From contig NZ_CANLGX010000001.1 of assembly GCF_947490415.1 (NCBI RefSeq), positions 434,001-498,000 of the forward strand: 64,000 bases of DNA, given 5' to 3'. Position numbers and translations under genes: made by a program. Each line of letters opens with the position of its first letter. Within the stretch, counting starts at the first letter, position 1. Of this stretch, positions 9,416-19,336 are shown one piece after another. The notes below the pieces were generated by a model. That model saw only the letters and a list, made by a program, of their open reading frames with translations, searched no databases and was not told the DNA's origin. The DNA is from an uncultured Eudoraea sp. GTDB taxonomy: Bacteria > Bacteroidota > Bacteroidia > Flavobacteriales > Flavobacteriaceae.

Positions 9416-9799
9416 CTATTTTTGCATGTTTTTAGCTTCAATGCTAAGCGTAGCATGAGGAACTAACCTAAGACGTTCTTTATTAATAAGTTTCCCTGTT
9501 ACACGGCAAATACCATAGGTCTTATTTTCTATTCTTAGCAATGCATTTTTAAGATCCCGAATAAATTTTTCCTGTCGTATTGCTAATTGAGTGTTTGCTT
9601 CTTTGCTCATTGTCTCTGAACCCTCTTCGAAAGCCTTGAAAGTTGGAGAAGTATCATCCGTACCATTATTTCCATCATTCATGTAGGAGCTCCTGAGTAA
9701 TTCGAGATGGCTTTTAGCTTTCTCTATCTTTTCCTCTATCAGTACCCTGAATTCTTCTAATTCCTTATCGGTATACCTTACTTTTAAATCTTGTCCCAT
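9416..9799 (-). CDS. DksA/TraR-family regulator lacking zinc cysteines
   Basis: This 127-residue protein has the DksA layout: a long coiled coil (about residues 8-90) followed by a small C-terminal globular part with YGICRVTGKLI and ERLRLVPHATLSIEAK. DksA proteins bind in the RNA polymerase secondary channel and tune transcription with ppGpp. Only one cysteine of the usual C4 zinc site is left (in YGIC), so it probably folds without zinc, as is common in this phylum. It begins 4 bases after the ileS stop. Its acidic residues at the expected coiled-coil tip (DDTSP) are in place. Confidence 0.85.
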   Translation of the reverse strand: MGQDLKVRYTDKELEEFRVLIEEKIEKAKSHLELLRSSYMNDGNNGTDDTSPTFKAFEEGSETMSKEANTQLAIRQEKFIRDLKNALLRIENKTYGICRVTGKLINKERLRLVPHATLSIEAKNMQK

Positions 9800-9803
9800 A
9801 ATT

Positions 9804-12800
9804 TTAGTGTTTTTGGATAGACAATTTTGTGTTTACATCATCAAAGGAAATGGCCACGCCATCTTCCATTTGTTCTTCAAAATTAAGTTCAGAGGTTAAG
9901 GTTTCGTTCTTTATATAACTAATATTACTCTTAACTGCTCCTTCGACTAAACCGTCCTTTAATATTCTTATATCTATTTTATCTGTTACTTCAAAACCAG
10001 AATCTTTTCTCAGGTTTTGAATTCTATTTACAAGTTCCCGAGCTATCCCCTCTTTTTTCAGCTCCTCATCAATGGTGATATCCAATGCCACTGTAAGTGA
10101 ACCCGAACTGGCGACCAGCCAGCCTTCTATATCCTGAGAAGATATCTCTACATCCTTTAACTGTAATATAATACTTTTATTTTCTATTTCAAGTGAAATT
10201 TTACCTTCACGTTCAATTTTTTGAATATCATTTTGATCAAGCTTGTTAACTGCTGCACTTATCAGTTTCATGTCTTTACCAAACCTCGGGCCCAGTACTT
10301 TGAAATTAGGCTTAATACGTTTTACCAATATCCCTGAGGCGTCATCCAAAAGTTTAATTTCTTTTACATTAACCTCTGTTTTTATCAAATCTGCTACTGC
10401 TTCAATTTCTGAACGCTGTTTTTCATCCAAAACGGGGATCATAATTTTTTGTAAAGGCTGTCGCACTTTAATCTTTTCTTTCTGACGAATAGATAAAACA
10501 AGTGAAGATATGGTTTGCGCCTTTTGCATTTTACTTTCCAATTCCTTATTTAAAACAGAAGATTTATATTCCGGAAAGTTAGATAAATGAACACTCTCAC
10601 AAAGATCTATCCCTGTGGTTCTGGTCAAATCTATAAACAACCTGTCCATAAAGAATGGTGCAATTGGAGCAGAGAGTTTAGCGATAGTAACTAAACAAGT
10701 GTATAGCGTCTGATAAGCAGATATTTTGTCTTCCTGATAATCTCCTTTCCAAAACCTTCTCCTGCTTAAACGAACGTACCAATTACTTAAGTTTTCCTGA
10801 ACATAGTATGCAATGGCCCTGGCAGCTCTTGTAGGCTCATAATTATCATAAGCTTCATCGACTCTTTTTATCAGGGTATGTAATTCCGACAAAATCCATT
10901 GATCAATCTCAGGTCGATTTTCCAAACGTATTTCTTCTTCAGAATAATTAAATTCATCGATATTGGCATAAAGAGAAAAAAATGAATAGGTGTTGTATAA
11001 TGTTCCGAAAAATTTTCTTTTTACTTCCGCAATTCCCTCAGGATCAAACTTAAGGTTATCCCATGGGTTGGCATTTGAAATGAGATACCAACGCGTTGCA
11101 TCCGGGCCATATTCCTTTATCGTCATCCACGGATCTGCGGCATTTCCCAACCGCTTTGACATTTTTTTACCTTCCTTGTCAAGCACCAGTCCATTGGAGA
11201 CTACATTTTTATAGGCCACGGAATCAAAAACCATTGTTGCAATAGCATGCAATGTATAAAACCAACCTCTGGTCTGGTCAACACCTTCCGCTATAAAATC
11301 TGCCGGAAAGGTTTCCCGCTTATCAATAACTTCTTTATTTTCAAAAGGATAGTGCCATTGTGCATAGGGCATAGATCCGCTGTCAAACCAAACATCAATA
11401 AGGTCATTCTCCCGCTTCATCGGTTTCCCTGTATCTGAAACCAGGACAATCTGATCTACTATATTTTTATGAAGATCTATCTTATCATAGTTCTCTTCAG
11501 TCATATTTCCTACTTCAAAATCCTTGAACGCTTCAGATTTCATAAGACCTGCCTCAACCGATCTGGTCATTTCCTTTTTCAATTGTTCCACAGAACCAAT
11601 AATAATTTCTTCCTTACCATCCTCAGTTCTCCAAATTGGCAAGGGTATACCCCAAAATCTGGATCTTGAAAGATTCCAATCGTTTGCGCTTGCAAGCCAA
11701 TTACCAAATCTTCCCTCCCCTGTGGCTTTAGGCTTCCAATTTATGGTTTGGTTGAGTTCATACATGCGTTCCCTTACATCCGTAATTTTTATAAACCAAG
11801 AATCCATGGGGTAATATAAAATTGGTTTATCTGTACGCCAACAATTGGGATAGCTATGTACGTATTTTTCAACCTTAAATGCTTTGTTCTCTTCCTTTAG
11901 TCTAATGGCAATTTCAACATCAACTGAACGCTCCGGGGCTTTCCCATCTTCGTAGTATTCATTTTTGACATATTTGCCTGCCAGATCCCCCATTTCTTTT
12001 CGAAACCTTCCTTGTAAATCCACCAGGGGTACTGCATTCTCATTTTCATCCAATACTAATAATGGAGGTACGGGTGGATCTGCCTTTTGTGCCACCTGCA
12101 TATCATCTGCCCCAAAGGTGGGTGCAGTATGCACTATCCCTGTACCATCTTCCGTAGTAACAAAATCACCTGCTATTACCCTGAAAGCATTTTCGGGATT
12201 GCTATAGGGCTTAGCATAGTCGATTAGCTGCTCATATTTTATGCCTTCTAATTCTTCACCGATACAGGATCCCTGAATGAAGTATGGGATTTTTTTATCT
12301 TCCTTAGAAAAAGATAATAGCTCTCCCTCATTTTCCACCTCGATAAATTTACCTGCAAACTGCTGGTCTACCAGGTTTTTTGCCAAGATGACTGTAATAG
12401 GCTGAAAAGTATATTGATTGTACGTTTTTACCCAAACGTATTCAATTTTTGGCCCAACGGTCAGCGCAGTATTTGATGGCAGTGTCCACGGCGTAGTTGT
12501 CCATGCCAGGAAATACAACTCGTCTTTAAACGGTTCCAGAAATTGGGGCAATGAACTACTTACAACTTTAAATTGAGCGGTTACCGTAGTATCGGTTATG
12601 TCCTGATAAGTGCCGGGCATATTCAATTCATGAGAACTTAGACCTGTGCCTGCCTTTGGCGAATAGGGCTGAATTGTATATCCTTTATAGATAAGTCCTT
12701 TATCGTAAATCTGTTTTAACAGCCACCAAACGGTTTCCATGTATTTGGACTTGTAGGTAATATATGGGTCATCCATGTCTACCCAATAACCCATTTTTTC

Positions 12801-13205
12801 CGTAAGATCATTCCAGGCATCTGTATACCGCATTACCGCTTTTTTACAGGCCTCATTGTATTGTTCTACGGAAATCTTTACCCCAATATCCTCTTTAGTT
12901 ATTCCCAGTTCTTTTTCTACCCCCAGTTCAATAGGCAGACCATGTGTATCCCAGCCTGCTTTTCGTTTTACCTGAAAACCCTTCATTGTCTTATATCGGG
13001 GGAATATATCCTTTATAGTCCTGGCCATGACGTGATGGATACCAGGCATTCCATTTGCCGAAGGTGGGCCTTCATAGAAAACATAGTTTTCCTGACCTTC
13101 TCTTGTGGTAATACTTTTTTCAAAAATATGCTGGGCTTTCCAAAATTGAAGTGTTTCTTCCCCAACCTTGGTTAAATTCAATCCCTTATATTCCGCAAAT
13201 TTCAT
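9804..13205 (-). CDS. ileS: Isoleucyl-tRNA synthetase, IleRS2-like, with swapped GIHH signature
   Basis: This 1133-residue class I synthetase charges tRNA-Ile. The first signature motif reads GIHH at residues 55-58 (GPPSANGMPGIHH) where most class I enzymes have HxGH, while KMSKR is normal at 681-685. The editing (CP1) domain has TTTPWTLPSN at 236-245. A long C-terminal region after about residue 900 makes it eukaryote-like (IleRS2). The GxHH swap has been described in a subset of IleRS2 with very strong mupirocin resistance. It heads an operon with the DksA-like gene and probably lspA. A TAATTTTG promoter box lies 33 bases upstream. Confidence 0.96.
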   Translation of the reverse strand: MKFAEYKGLNLTKVGEETLQFWKAQHIFEKSITTREGQENYVFYEGPPSANGMPGIHHVMARTIKDIFPRYKTMKGFQVKRKAGWDTHGLPIELGVEKELGITKEDIGVKISVEQYNEACKKAVMRYTDAWNDLTEKMGYWVDMDDPYITYKSKYMETVWWLLKQIYDKGLIYKGYTIQPYSPKAGTGLSSHELNMPGTYQDITDTTVTAQFKVVSSSLPQFLEPFKDELYFLAWTTTPWTLPSNTALTVGPKIEYVWVKTYNQYTFQPITVILAKNLVDQQFAGKFIEVENEGELLSFSKEDKKIPYFIQGSCIGEELEGIKYEQLIDYAKPYSNPENAFRVIAGDFVTTEDGTGIVHTAPTFGADDMQVAQKADPPVPPLLVLDENENAVPLVDLQGRFRKEMGDLAGKYVKNEYYEDGKAPERSVDVEIAIRLKEENKAFKVEKYVHSYPNCWRTDKPILYYPMDSWFIKITDVRERMYELNQTINWKPKATGEGRFGNWLASANDWNLSRSRFWGIPLPIWRTEDGKEEIIIGSVEQLKKEMTRSVEAGLMKSEAFKDFEVGNMTEENYDKIDLHKNIVDQIVLVSDTGKPMKRENDLIDVWFDSGSMPYAQWHYPFENKEVIDKRETFPADFIAEGVDQTRGWFYTLHAIATMVFDSVAYKNVVSNGLVLDKEGKKMSKRLGNAADPWMTIKEYGPDATRWYLISNANPWDNLKFDPEGIAEVKRKFFGTLYNTYSFFSLYANIDEFNYSEEEIRLENRPEIDQWILSELHTLIKRVDEAYDNYEPTRAARAIAYYVQENLSNWYVRLSRRRFWKGDYQEDKISAYQTLYTCLVTIAKLSAPIAPFFMDRLFIDLTRTTGIDLCESVHLSNFPEYKSSVLNKELESKMQKAQTISSLVLSIRQKEKIKVRQPLQKIMIPVLDEKQRSEIEAVADLIKTEVNVKEIKLLDDASGILVKRIKPNFKVLGPRFGKDMKLISAAVNKLDQNDIQKIEREGKISLEIENKSIILQLKDVEISSQDIEGWLVASSGSLTVALDITIDEELKKEGIARELVNRIQNLRKDSGFEVTDKIDIRILKDGLVEGAVKSNISYIKNETLTSELNFEEQMEDGVAISFDDVNTKLSIQKH

Positions 13206-13237
13206 ACAAACGGTTTCCTTTGATATAATTAAGGCTG

Positions 13238-13245
13238 CAAAATTA
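13238..13245 (-). promoter_or_regulatory. TAnnTTTG -7 box for ileS
   Basis: The minus strand reads TAATTTTG 33 bases before the ileS ATG. It is an exact consensus match without an obvious -33 element. Confidence 0.45.
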
Positions 13246-13416
13246 AGGAATTAGATTGAAATTATGGGTCTTTCTTAAAAATGTCAATATATGATAAATA
13301 CAGTCGCTTTTTTTGGTATTCCTGAAGCTTCTAGATACAATAACCCGGCATATGAGTGAAAAGAGTATGGAAATCTGAAATAATTTTAGAATTAAATAAA
13401 CGCCCTTTTTATAATC

Positions 13417-15828
13417 TCAAAAACGAAAACTCAATCCCAGAATGAAATTAATTCCTGACGCTGCTATTCCGGATGAATATGATCGATACCTCTGATTGGT
13501 AATATTCTCAATAGCAAGTGTCAGTTTTAAAGGATTAGAAATTTGATACTGAGACCTTAAGTTTAAAGTATACCAGGAGGGTGAATAAGGATTTCCATCT
13601 GCGTCTTTGGCATAGATATAACTTTTATTTATTTCTGAAATCGCGAGGTCTTTAAACGATATTTGACCATTGTAATTCAGGAAAAGATCCGTCTTAAACC
13701 TTTGGTTCCTCCAAATAAGGTGAAAATCAGCGAAAGTCGGTGGTACGTGCCTTGCCGGAGTGTCATTGCCATTTTCGTCCTCTTCTGTTCCTTCAGTTAA
13801 AGTGAGGTTTGATAAAATGGAGAAATTATCTGAAAGAAATGCCTCCAAACCAAATTCGAAGCCATACACATATGCATTGGAAGCATTCTGAATGGCTTGT
13901 ACATTACTTAATTCCCCATTATAAATGATTTCTTCTTCCCCGTTAAACAGATAATCTCTTCGAACCAGAGCATCTACCAGGTAGGTATAATAAGCCGCCC
14001 CTTTTAGTACTACTTTATCTTTAAAATTCTTATGTACTCCAAATTCCGCGTTGTAGGCATATTCCGGTTTCAGATATGGATTTGGTACTACCACGGATCC
14101 TGGTTCAGAATCAAATACCTTACCTATATCATCAATATTCGGAGCTCTAAAGCCAGTTGCTCCGTTAAGTGTGAACTGTAAATCTGCTTTAGGGAACCAG
14201 CTAAACCCTATGTTTCCAGTCAAGGCTCCATTATTCAAATCTGAATTATCAAAAGGAAAAGGATAGAAAGTTGTATCAAAATCTGCATTAATCCAGACAT
14301 GGCTATAGCGAATCCCCGCCAACCAGGTGAAATTTGGTTTAGCTTTCAATTCACTATTCACATAAGCTGCCAGGGTCTGCCAGGTAGAACCATCCGGATA
14401 CCTGGACTGGGAGGCTTCTACAAATCCGGTTTCAATATTGGTTTGCAACCCTTCGGATCCCACTTTATTAAAAATATATTCAGCTCCATAATACAGTCTT
14501 AAATTTCCAATTTTTTTGTTTTCAAAATCAACATTTAAGGAAAGTGCATCTATATTTTCTTTTGTTGTATAGCGTATGGAATCCTGAAATTGCCTGTCAT
14601 TTCTGCTTTCCTTAAAATTTTGGAATGCTGTTGTAATTCTTAATCCATCATAAAACCTGCCCCGGCCTTTATTATAAATCTGCATATTCCCCATAAACCA
14701 CTTTTGTGGCCCGTAAAACCATTCTGCGGAACGCAATCCGGTTTCACTGCTGTTTGGTCTTATTAACCTGTCGTATCTGGAGTAATCTGAAGTGCTGGAA
14801 AAAAACAATCCTAAATCATAACTCCAATTATTATTTGGTTTATGAGATATCTTTTGCATAAGATTAATCTGATCATATCCTGTTGGGATTTGAATACGGG
14901 GATTTTTATTTTCAACCAATACATCAGTCCCATTCAACCGTTTTACATATTCATTTCTGAGATAAGAATCCGGACCATGTTGGCCCATTTTCAAATCATT
15001 AAAATTATTATATGAAGCACTGGTTAAAAAAGCCCATTTATGTGATCCCAGGTTTATAGCGAAATGCCCTGTATTTTCACCATTCGCCGAAGCATATCGA
15101 TAGTTCATATTTCCTGTAATATTTAAACTATCAGTGGTTGAAAATTGGGGCTTATTTGTAATGAAATTCATTACTCCACCAATGGCATCACTTCCGTATA
15201 TTACAGAACCAGGTCCGAAAACCACCTCAGTATTCTTAATGGTAAAAGGGTCTATAGATATTATGTTCTGAATATTTCCACCCCTAAAAATGGCATTATT
15301 CATTCGTACCCCATCCACTGATAATACAAGTCGGTTTGTTGCAAAACCCCTGATTATAGGGCTTCCGCCGCCCAACTGACTTTTCTGGACAAATATTTTA
15401 CCACTGTTTTGTAAAAGATCTGCTGAAGTCTGTGGATTTGTAAATGCTATTGCCTGCGCGTTAATGGAAACTATTTTTTGCGGTATGTCTTTTTTTTGCT
15501 GTTCCCATTTAGAAATCGACATCACCACCTCATCCAGCTGTTCACGTTTTAAACTAAGATAAACTTTCCCCTCCCTTTTTATAAGTAGCTGCTTGGTGGA
15601 TCTTTTAGTCTGATAACTAAGGTGTCTTAGTGTAATACGTTCATTATTGTTAAAAACAGATATATCACATTTTCCGTCAAAATCGGACAAGGCAGTCTTT
15701 GACTTATCATTATTGTAAAGAACTGCATTAATCACTGGTTCCTGTGTTTCCACATCAAGAATCGTTATTTCCTGACCAGAAATAACGTTAATAAAAAGAA
15801 GTAAAATAAGAAAAATTCCCCTTTGCAT
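13417..15828 (-). CDS. TonB-dependent outer-membrane receptor
   Basis: With the ATG at 15828 the protein has about 803 residues and begins with a clean signal peptide (MQRGIFLILLLFINVISGQ). That start lies one base behind the recO stop; the longer frame would overlap recO by 17 bases. An N-terminal carboxypeptidase-like domain is followed by a plug with SPIIRGFATNRLVLSVDGVR and a large barrel ending in a C-terminal Phe (LGLSFRF). The plug wording resembles haem/haemoglobin and siderophore receptors, but the ligand cannot be set from sequence. No SusD-like partner is present. It is probably co-transcribed with recO. Confidence 0.9.
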   Translation of the reverse strand: MQRGIFLILLLFINVISGQEITILDVETQEPVINAVLYNNDKSKTALSDFDGKCDISVFNNNERITLRHLSYQTKRSTKQLLIKREGKVYLSLKREQLDEVVMSISKWEQQKKDIPQKIVSINAQAIAFTNPQTSADLLQNSGKIFVQKSQLGGGSPIIRGFATNRLVLSVDGVRMNNAIFRGGNIQNIISIDPFTIKNTEVVFGPGSVIYGSDAIGGVMNFITNKPQFSTTDSLNITGNMNYRYASANGENTGHFAINLGSHKWAFLTSASYNNFNDLKMGQHGPDSYLRNEYVKRLNGTDVLVENKNPRIQIPTGYDQINLMQKISHKPNNNWSYDLGLFFSSTSDYSRYDRLIRPNSSETGLRSAEWFYGPQKWFMGNMQIYNKGRGRFYDGLRITTAFQNFKESRNDRQFQDSIRYTTKENIDALSLNVDFENKKIGNLRLYYGAEYIFNKVGSEGLQTNIETGFVEASQSRYPDGSTWQTLAAYVNSELKAKPNFTWLAGIRYSHVWINADFDTTFYPFPFDNSDLNNGALTGNIGFSWFPKADLQFTLNGATGFRAPNIDDIGKVFDSEPGSVVVPNPYLKPEYAYNAEFGVHKNFKDKVVLKGAAYYTYLVDALVRRDYLFNGEEEIIYNGELSNVQAIQNASNAYVYGFEFGLEAFLSDNFSILSNLTLTEGTEEDENGNDTPARHVPPTFADFHLIWRNQRFKTDLFLNYNGQISFKDLAISEINKSYIYAKDADGNPYSPSWYTLNLRSQYQISNPLKLTLAIENITNQRYRSYSSGIAASGINFILGLSFRF

Positions 15829-15829
15829 T

Positions 15830-16549
15830 TTAGCTAAAAACTTCATTCAAAATAGCGAGTGATCTGGGCTTTTTAAATCCGTGCAAATGTACTTCAAAAT
15901 AGAGTACAAGGGATTGTAATAGTTCTTGCCTGGTTTTTTTGCCCATCCTTACCATATGAATCTCATCAAAATTTATGCCTAAAAATACCTTGAAGAGATC
16001 AAGGGTTTCCTCTTTTAGAATTGGATTTATGCCTGGAAATTCAATAAACGCGCCTTCCACCAAATCGAAATACGGGTAATCCATTTTTCCTGTGTCTGGA
16101 TAAAACCCCAAATATTTTGATAATCCCAATAGAAAAAACAAATGAAAATTACTTATGCTATCATGTGTGTCCAGCCATTGAAGTGAAGCTTCCAGAAAAT
16201 GGAATAAGTCTTTGTTTTGCTCTTCTTCAAAAATGCTGTTGACCAGCATTTCTGCCAAAAATAAGATCATTGCATTTTTAGCAATATCTGTATGAACAGT
16301 TTGGTACGGATAATTGACTTTAGCGTCAATAAGTCTTTCCAGAGTACCCTTGTTTTTGTGGTTCACAACTATTTCCAGTTGTGTTAAGGGTTGAAAGTAG
16401 GCGGTTTTTAATTTGCCTTTTTTGGAGGCTAAAATTCCCTTAAGAAGATACGATTTTAATCCATCTGAGTAGGTAAATGCTTTAACTATTAAACTTGTAT
16501 CTCCATATTTTAAAGAAGATAGAATTAAAGCTTTAGTGGTAATTTGCAT
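15830..16549 (-). CDS. recO: DNA repair protein RecO
   Basis: This 239-residue protein helps RecR and RecF load RecA on SSB-coated DNA and anneals strands. The N-terminal OB fold opens with the family's typical TKALILSSLKYGDTSLIVKAFT. The C-terminal helical part is present, but the zinc-site cysteines of some RecO proteins are absent. Length is normal. A TATCTTTG box lies 20 bases before the ATG. The TonB receptor begins one base after its stop. Confidence 0.93.
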   Translation of the reverse strand: MQITTKALILSSLKYGDTSLIVKAFTYSDGLKSYLLKGILASKKGKLKTAYFQPLTQLEIVVNHKNKGTLERLIDAKVNYPYQTVHTDIAKNAMILFLAEMLVNSIFEEEQNKDLFHFLEASLQWLDTHDSISNFHLFFLLGLSKYLGFYPDTGKMDYPYFDLVEGAFIEFPGINPILKEETLDLFKVFLGINFDEIHMVRMGKKTRQELLQSLVLYFEVHLHGFKKPRSLAILNEVFS

Positions 16550-16569
16550 CTATTGCGCTTAGAATAAAG

Positions 16570-16577
16570 CAAAGATA
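16570..16577 (-). promoter_or_regulatory. TAnnTTTG -7 box for recO
   Basis: The minus strand reads TATCTTTG about 21 bases upstream of the recO ATG, giving a very short leader. Confidence 0.45.
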
Positions 16578-16601
16578 GGTTGAATTAACAATAAAATAAG
16601 A

Positions 16602-16662
16602 TTGGCAATAACGGGAGCTACATCTTTCGCAAAATTGAAAGCTCAGTTCCCGTTATTACCAA
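16602..16662 (-). terminator. Imperfect inverted repeat behind gdhA, possible terminator
   Basis: Bases 16602-16616 pair with 16648-16662 over 15 positions with one mismatch (a G-U pair on the minus strand). Inside it GAGCT (16615-16619) can pair with AGCTC (16640-16644). It begins 16 bases past the gdhA stop. No strong U run follows, so it may be a weak terminator or a processing signal between gdhA and recO. Confidence 0.45.
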
Positions 16663-16677
16663 CCGCCTAATTATTAT

Positions 16678-18021
16678 TTAGATCACACCTTGTGCGAGCA
16701 TAGCGTCTGCAACCTTAACAAAGCCAGCAATATTGGCTCCTTTCACATAATTGCAATATCCGTTATCCTCAATTCCATATTCAATACAGGAATCGTGAAT
16801 ATCTTCCATAATTCGACGTAACCTTTCATCTACTTCCTCTCTCGTCCAGCTAATTCTTAAAGAATTCTGAGACATCTCCAGGCCTGAAGTGGCTACACCA
16901 CCGGCATTAGAAGCTTTACCAGGTGCAAATAAGACTTTTGCATCATGAAAAGCGTGGATTGCCTCAGGAGTAGAAGGCATATTTGCCCCTTCAGCAATAC
17001 AAAGACAGCCGTTAGTCATTAATTCTTTAGCATCATTACCATCCAATTCATTTTGAGTTGCACATGGCAGGGCAATATCACATTTAACTGACCAAGGGCG
17101 TTTGCCTTCATGATAAGTTGCCGATTTATATTTTTTCACATATTCAGATATTCTACCGCGTTTATTATTTTTGAGATCCATAATGAAAGTCAATTTTTCA
17201 TTATCAATCCCATCCTTATCATAAATATATCCACCCGAATCAGATAATGTTAAAACTTTTCCGCCCAGTTGTAAAATCTTTTCAGCAGCGTATTGAGCAA
17301 CATTTCCAGATCCTGAAACAACAACCGTTTTTCCTTTAATTTCCTCATTCTTTGTCTTTAACATACTTTGAGCAAAATATACGGTACCATATCCGGTTGC
17401 CTCAGGGCGAATTTTTGATCCACCCCATGATAATCCCTTGCCTGTAAGCACACCGGTAAACTCATTTCTAATCTTCTTATACATACCAAACAGGAAACCA
17501 ATTTCCCTTGCTCCTACTCCAATATCTCCCGCCGGAACATCCGTGTTCGGTCCTATATGCCTGCATAATTCCGCCATAAAAGCATGGCAAAACCTCATAA
17601 CTTCATCGTCAGATTTTCCTTTAGGGTCAAAATCCGAACCTCCCTTTCCTCCTCCCATTGGAAGAGTAGTTAAACTATTTTTGAATACCTGTTCAAAAGC
17701 CAGAAATTTAAGAATACTTGCATTAACCGATGGGTGAAAACGAAGTCCTCCTTTATAAGGACCAATTGCCGAATTCATTTGAATACGATATCCTCGGTTT
17801 ACATGTATCTCCCCTTCATCATCTACCCAAGAAACTCTAAAGGAAATCAAACGCTCCGGTTCGACCATTCTTAACAAGATGTTTTTACCGTAATAGATTT
17901 CATGTTGGATGATGTAAGGAATTACTGTGTCGGCTACTTCCTGTACAGCTTGAATGAACTCCGGTTCATGACCATTTCGGGTCCTAACCTCATCCATAAA
18001 TGCTTCAATAGTTGTGTTCAT
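16678..18021 (-). CDS. gdhA: NADP-type glutamate dehydrogenase
   Basis: This 447-residue hexameric-type enzyme interconverts 2-oxoglutarate plus ammonium and glutamate. The substrate-site stretch PMGGGKGGSDFDPKGKSD, the GDIGVGAREIGF loop and the Rossmann segment VVSGSGNVAQYAAEKILQLGG are all intact. Length and similarity fit the NADP(H) biosynthetic class. It has its own TAATTTTG promoter box and an inverted repeat downstream, so it is probably transcribed alone. Confidence 0.95.
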   Translation of the reverse strand: MNTTIEAFMDEVRTRNGHEPEFIQAVQEVADTVIPYIIQHEIYYGKNILLRMVEPERLISFRVSWVDDEGEIHVNRGYRIQMNSAIGPYKGGLRFHPSVNASILKFLAFEQVFKNSLTTLPMGGGKGGSDFDPKGKSDDEVMRFCHAFMAELCRHIGPNTDVPAGDIGVGAREIGFLFGMYKKIRNEFTGVLTGKGLSWGGSKIRPEATGYGTVYFAQSMLKTKNEEIKGKTVVVSGSGNVAQYAAEKILQLGGKVLTLSDSGGYIYDKDGIDNEKLTFIMDLKNNKRGRISEYVKKYKSATYHEGKRPWSVKCDIALPCATQNELDGNDAKELMTNGCLCIAEGANMPSTPEAIHAFHDAKVLFAPGKASNAGGVATSGLEMSQNSLRISWTREEVDERLRRIMEDIHDSCIEYGIEDNGYCNYVKGANIAGFVKVADAMLAQGVI

Positions 18022-18068
18022 ATTATAATTGATTAGCTGAAGTTTTTATTGAATTAATAATTCAAGCG

Positions 18069-18076
18069 CAAAATTA
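18069..18076 (-). promoter_or_regulatory. TAnnTTTG -7 box for gdhA
   Basis: The minus strand reads TAATTTTG 48 bases upstream of the gdhA ATG. It is an exact match to the -7 consensus. Confidence 0.45.
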
Positions 18077-18124
18077 TATCTTTTCTGTAATTTAAAGCAG
18101 CTTTTTTTTAAAATATGATAAAAT

Positions 18125-19279
18125 TTATCCGATAGCCTGTTCCAGATCAGAAATAAGATCCTGAACATCTTCAATTCCAACACTAAGCCGAATAAGTGAA
18201 TCAACAACTCCGCTTTTTTCCCGTTCTTTTTTAGGAATACTGGCATGGGTCATACTTGCCGGGTGACCCGCTAAACTCTCCACCCCGCCTAATGATTCTG
18301 CAAGTGTGAAAACCTTTAGCTTTTCGACTATAGAAATAGCATCCTTTAAGCTGCTCCCTTTGGGTACAAAAGATATCATTCCGCCATAAGCTTTCATTTG
18401 TTTTTTGGCAATTTCATGATTGGGATGATCCTTAAGGCCAGGCCAATATACTTTTTCAATTTTAGGATGTTCAAGCAAGAATTCGGCAATCTGTTTCCCA
18501 TTTTCACAATGCCTCTGCATTCTTACATGCAATGTTTTAATTCCTCGAAGCACTAAAAAACTATCCATAGGACCACATATGGCACCACTGGCATTCTGAA
18601 TGAAATATAATTTCTCCGCCAATGCAGCATCCTTTACAACTAAAGCTCCCACAACCACGTCGCTATGCCCGCCAAGATACTTAGTAGCAGAATGCATAAC
18701 TATGTCGGCCCCCAATTCCAGCGGTTGCTGCAAATACGGTGTTGCGAAAGTGTTATCTACTGCCATAAGCAACTTATTACTTTTAGCCAATTCAGAAACA
18801 GCCTTAAGGTCAATAACATTCATCATTGGATTTGTTGGAGTCTCAACCCAAATCAGTTTTGTATTTGAATTTATTAATGCAGCAATTTTGGATACTTCCT
18901 GCATACCTATGAAGTGAAATTTGATTCCATACTTTTCAAAGATCTGTCGGAAAAGACGATAGCTTCCGCCGTAAAGATCATTAGTTGAAATCACTTCATC
19001 TCCTGGCCCCAGTAATTTAATAACTGCATCCATAGCTGCTAATCCACTGGCGAATGCCAATCCGAAATTTCCATTTTCAATACTGGCAAGTGCATTTTCC
19101 AATGCAGTTCTTGTTGGGTTGGCACTACGGGAATATTCATAGCCCTTGTGCTCGCCGGGGCTGGTTTGAGCATAAGTGGATGTCTGATAAATAGGGGGCA
19201 TTACAGCACCATAAGCCTTGTCTGGCTTTTGTCCACCATGTATTACTTTGCTATTAAATCTCAATTCTTTTTCACTCAT
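18125..19279 (-). CDS. Cystathionine gamma-synthase/lyase family PLP enzyme
   Basis: This 384-residue enzyme belongs to the Cys/Met metabolism PLP family. Landmarks are the tetramer-phosphate motif YEYSRSANPTR, the PLP-stacking Tyr in DLYGGSYRLF, the Asp in AVDNTFATP and the Schiff-base Lys in SATKYLGGHSD. Members either make cystathionine from O-acyl-homoserine (MetB) or cleave it. Motifs alone do not separate the two, and a synthase role is the usual annotation in flavobacteria. It has a well-formed promoter that faces the divergent lipoprotein gene at 19367. Confidence 0.88.
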   Translation of the reverse strand: MSEKELRFNSKVIHGGQKPDKAYGAVMPPIYQTSTYAQTSPGEHKGYEYSRSANPTRTALENALASIENGNFGLAFASGLAAMDAVIKLLGPGDEVISTNDLYGGSYRLFRQIFEKYGIKFHFIGMQEVSKIAALINSNTKLIWVETPTNPMMNVIDLKAVSELAKSNKLLMAVDNTFATPYLQQPLELGADIVMHSATKYLGGHSDVVVGALVVKDAALAEKLYFIQNASGAICGPMDSFLVLRGIKTLHVRMQRHCENGKQIAEFLLEHPKIEKVYWPGLKDHPNHEIAKKQMKAYGGMISFVPKGSSLKDAISIVEKLKVFTLAESLGGVESLAGHPASMTHASIPKKEREKSGVVDSLIRLSVGIEDVQDLISDLEQAIG

Positions 19280-19297
19280 ATTATAAATTTATGTTCA

Positions 19298-19305
19298 CAA
19301 ATGTA
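19298..19305 (-). promoter_or_regulatory. Promoter of the cystathionine gamma-synthase-like gene
   Basis: The minus strand has TTG, 20 bases, then TACATTTG, which matches both halves of the flavobacterial consensus. The -33 part overlaps the divergent promoter at 19337-19344. Confidence 0.6.
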
Positions 19306-19336
19306 TTGTTATCTTTTGGAGAAACCAATGAATCCT

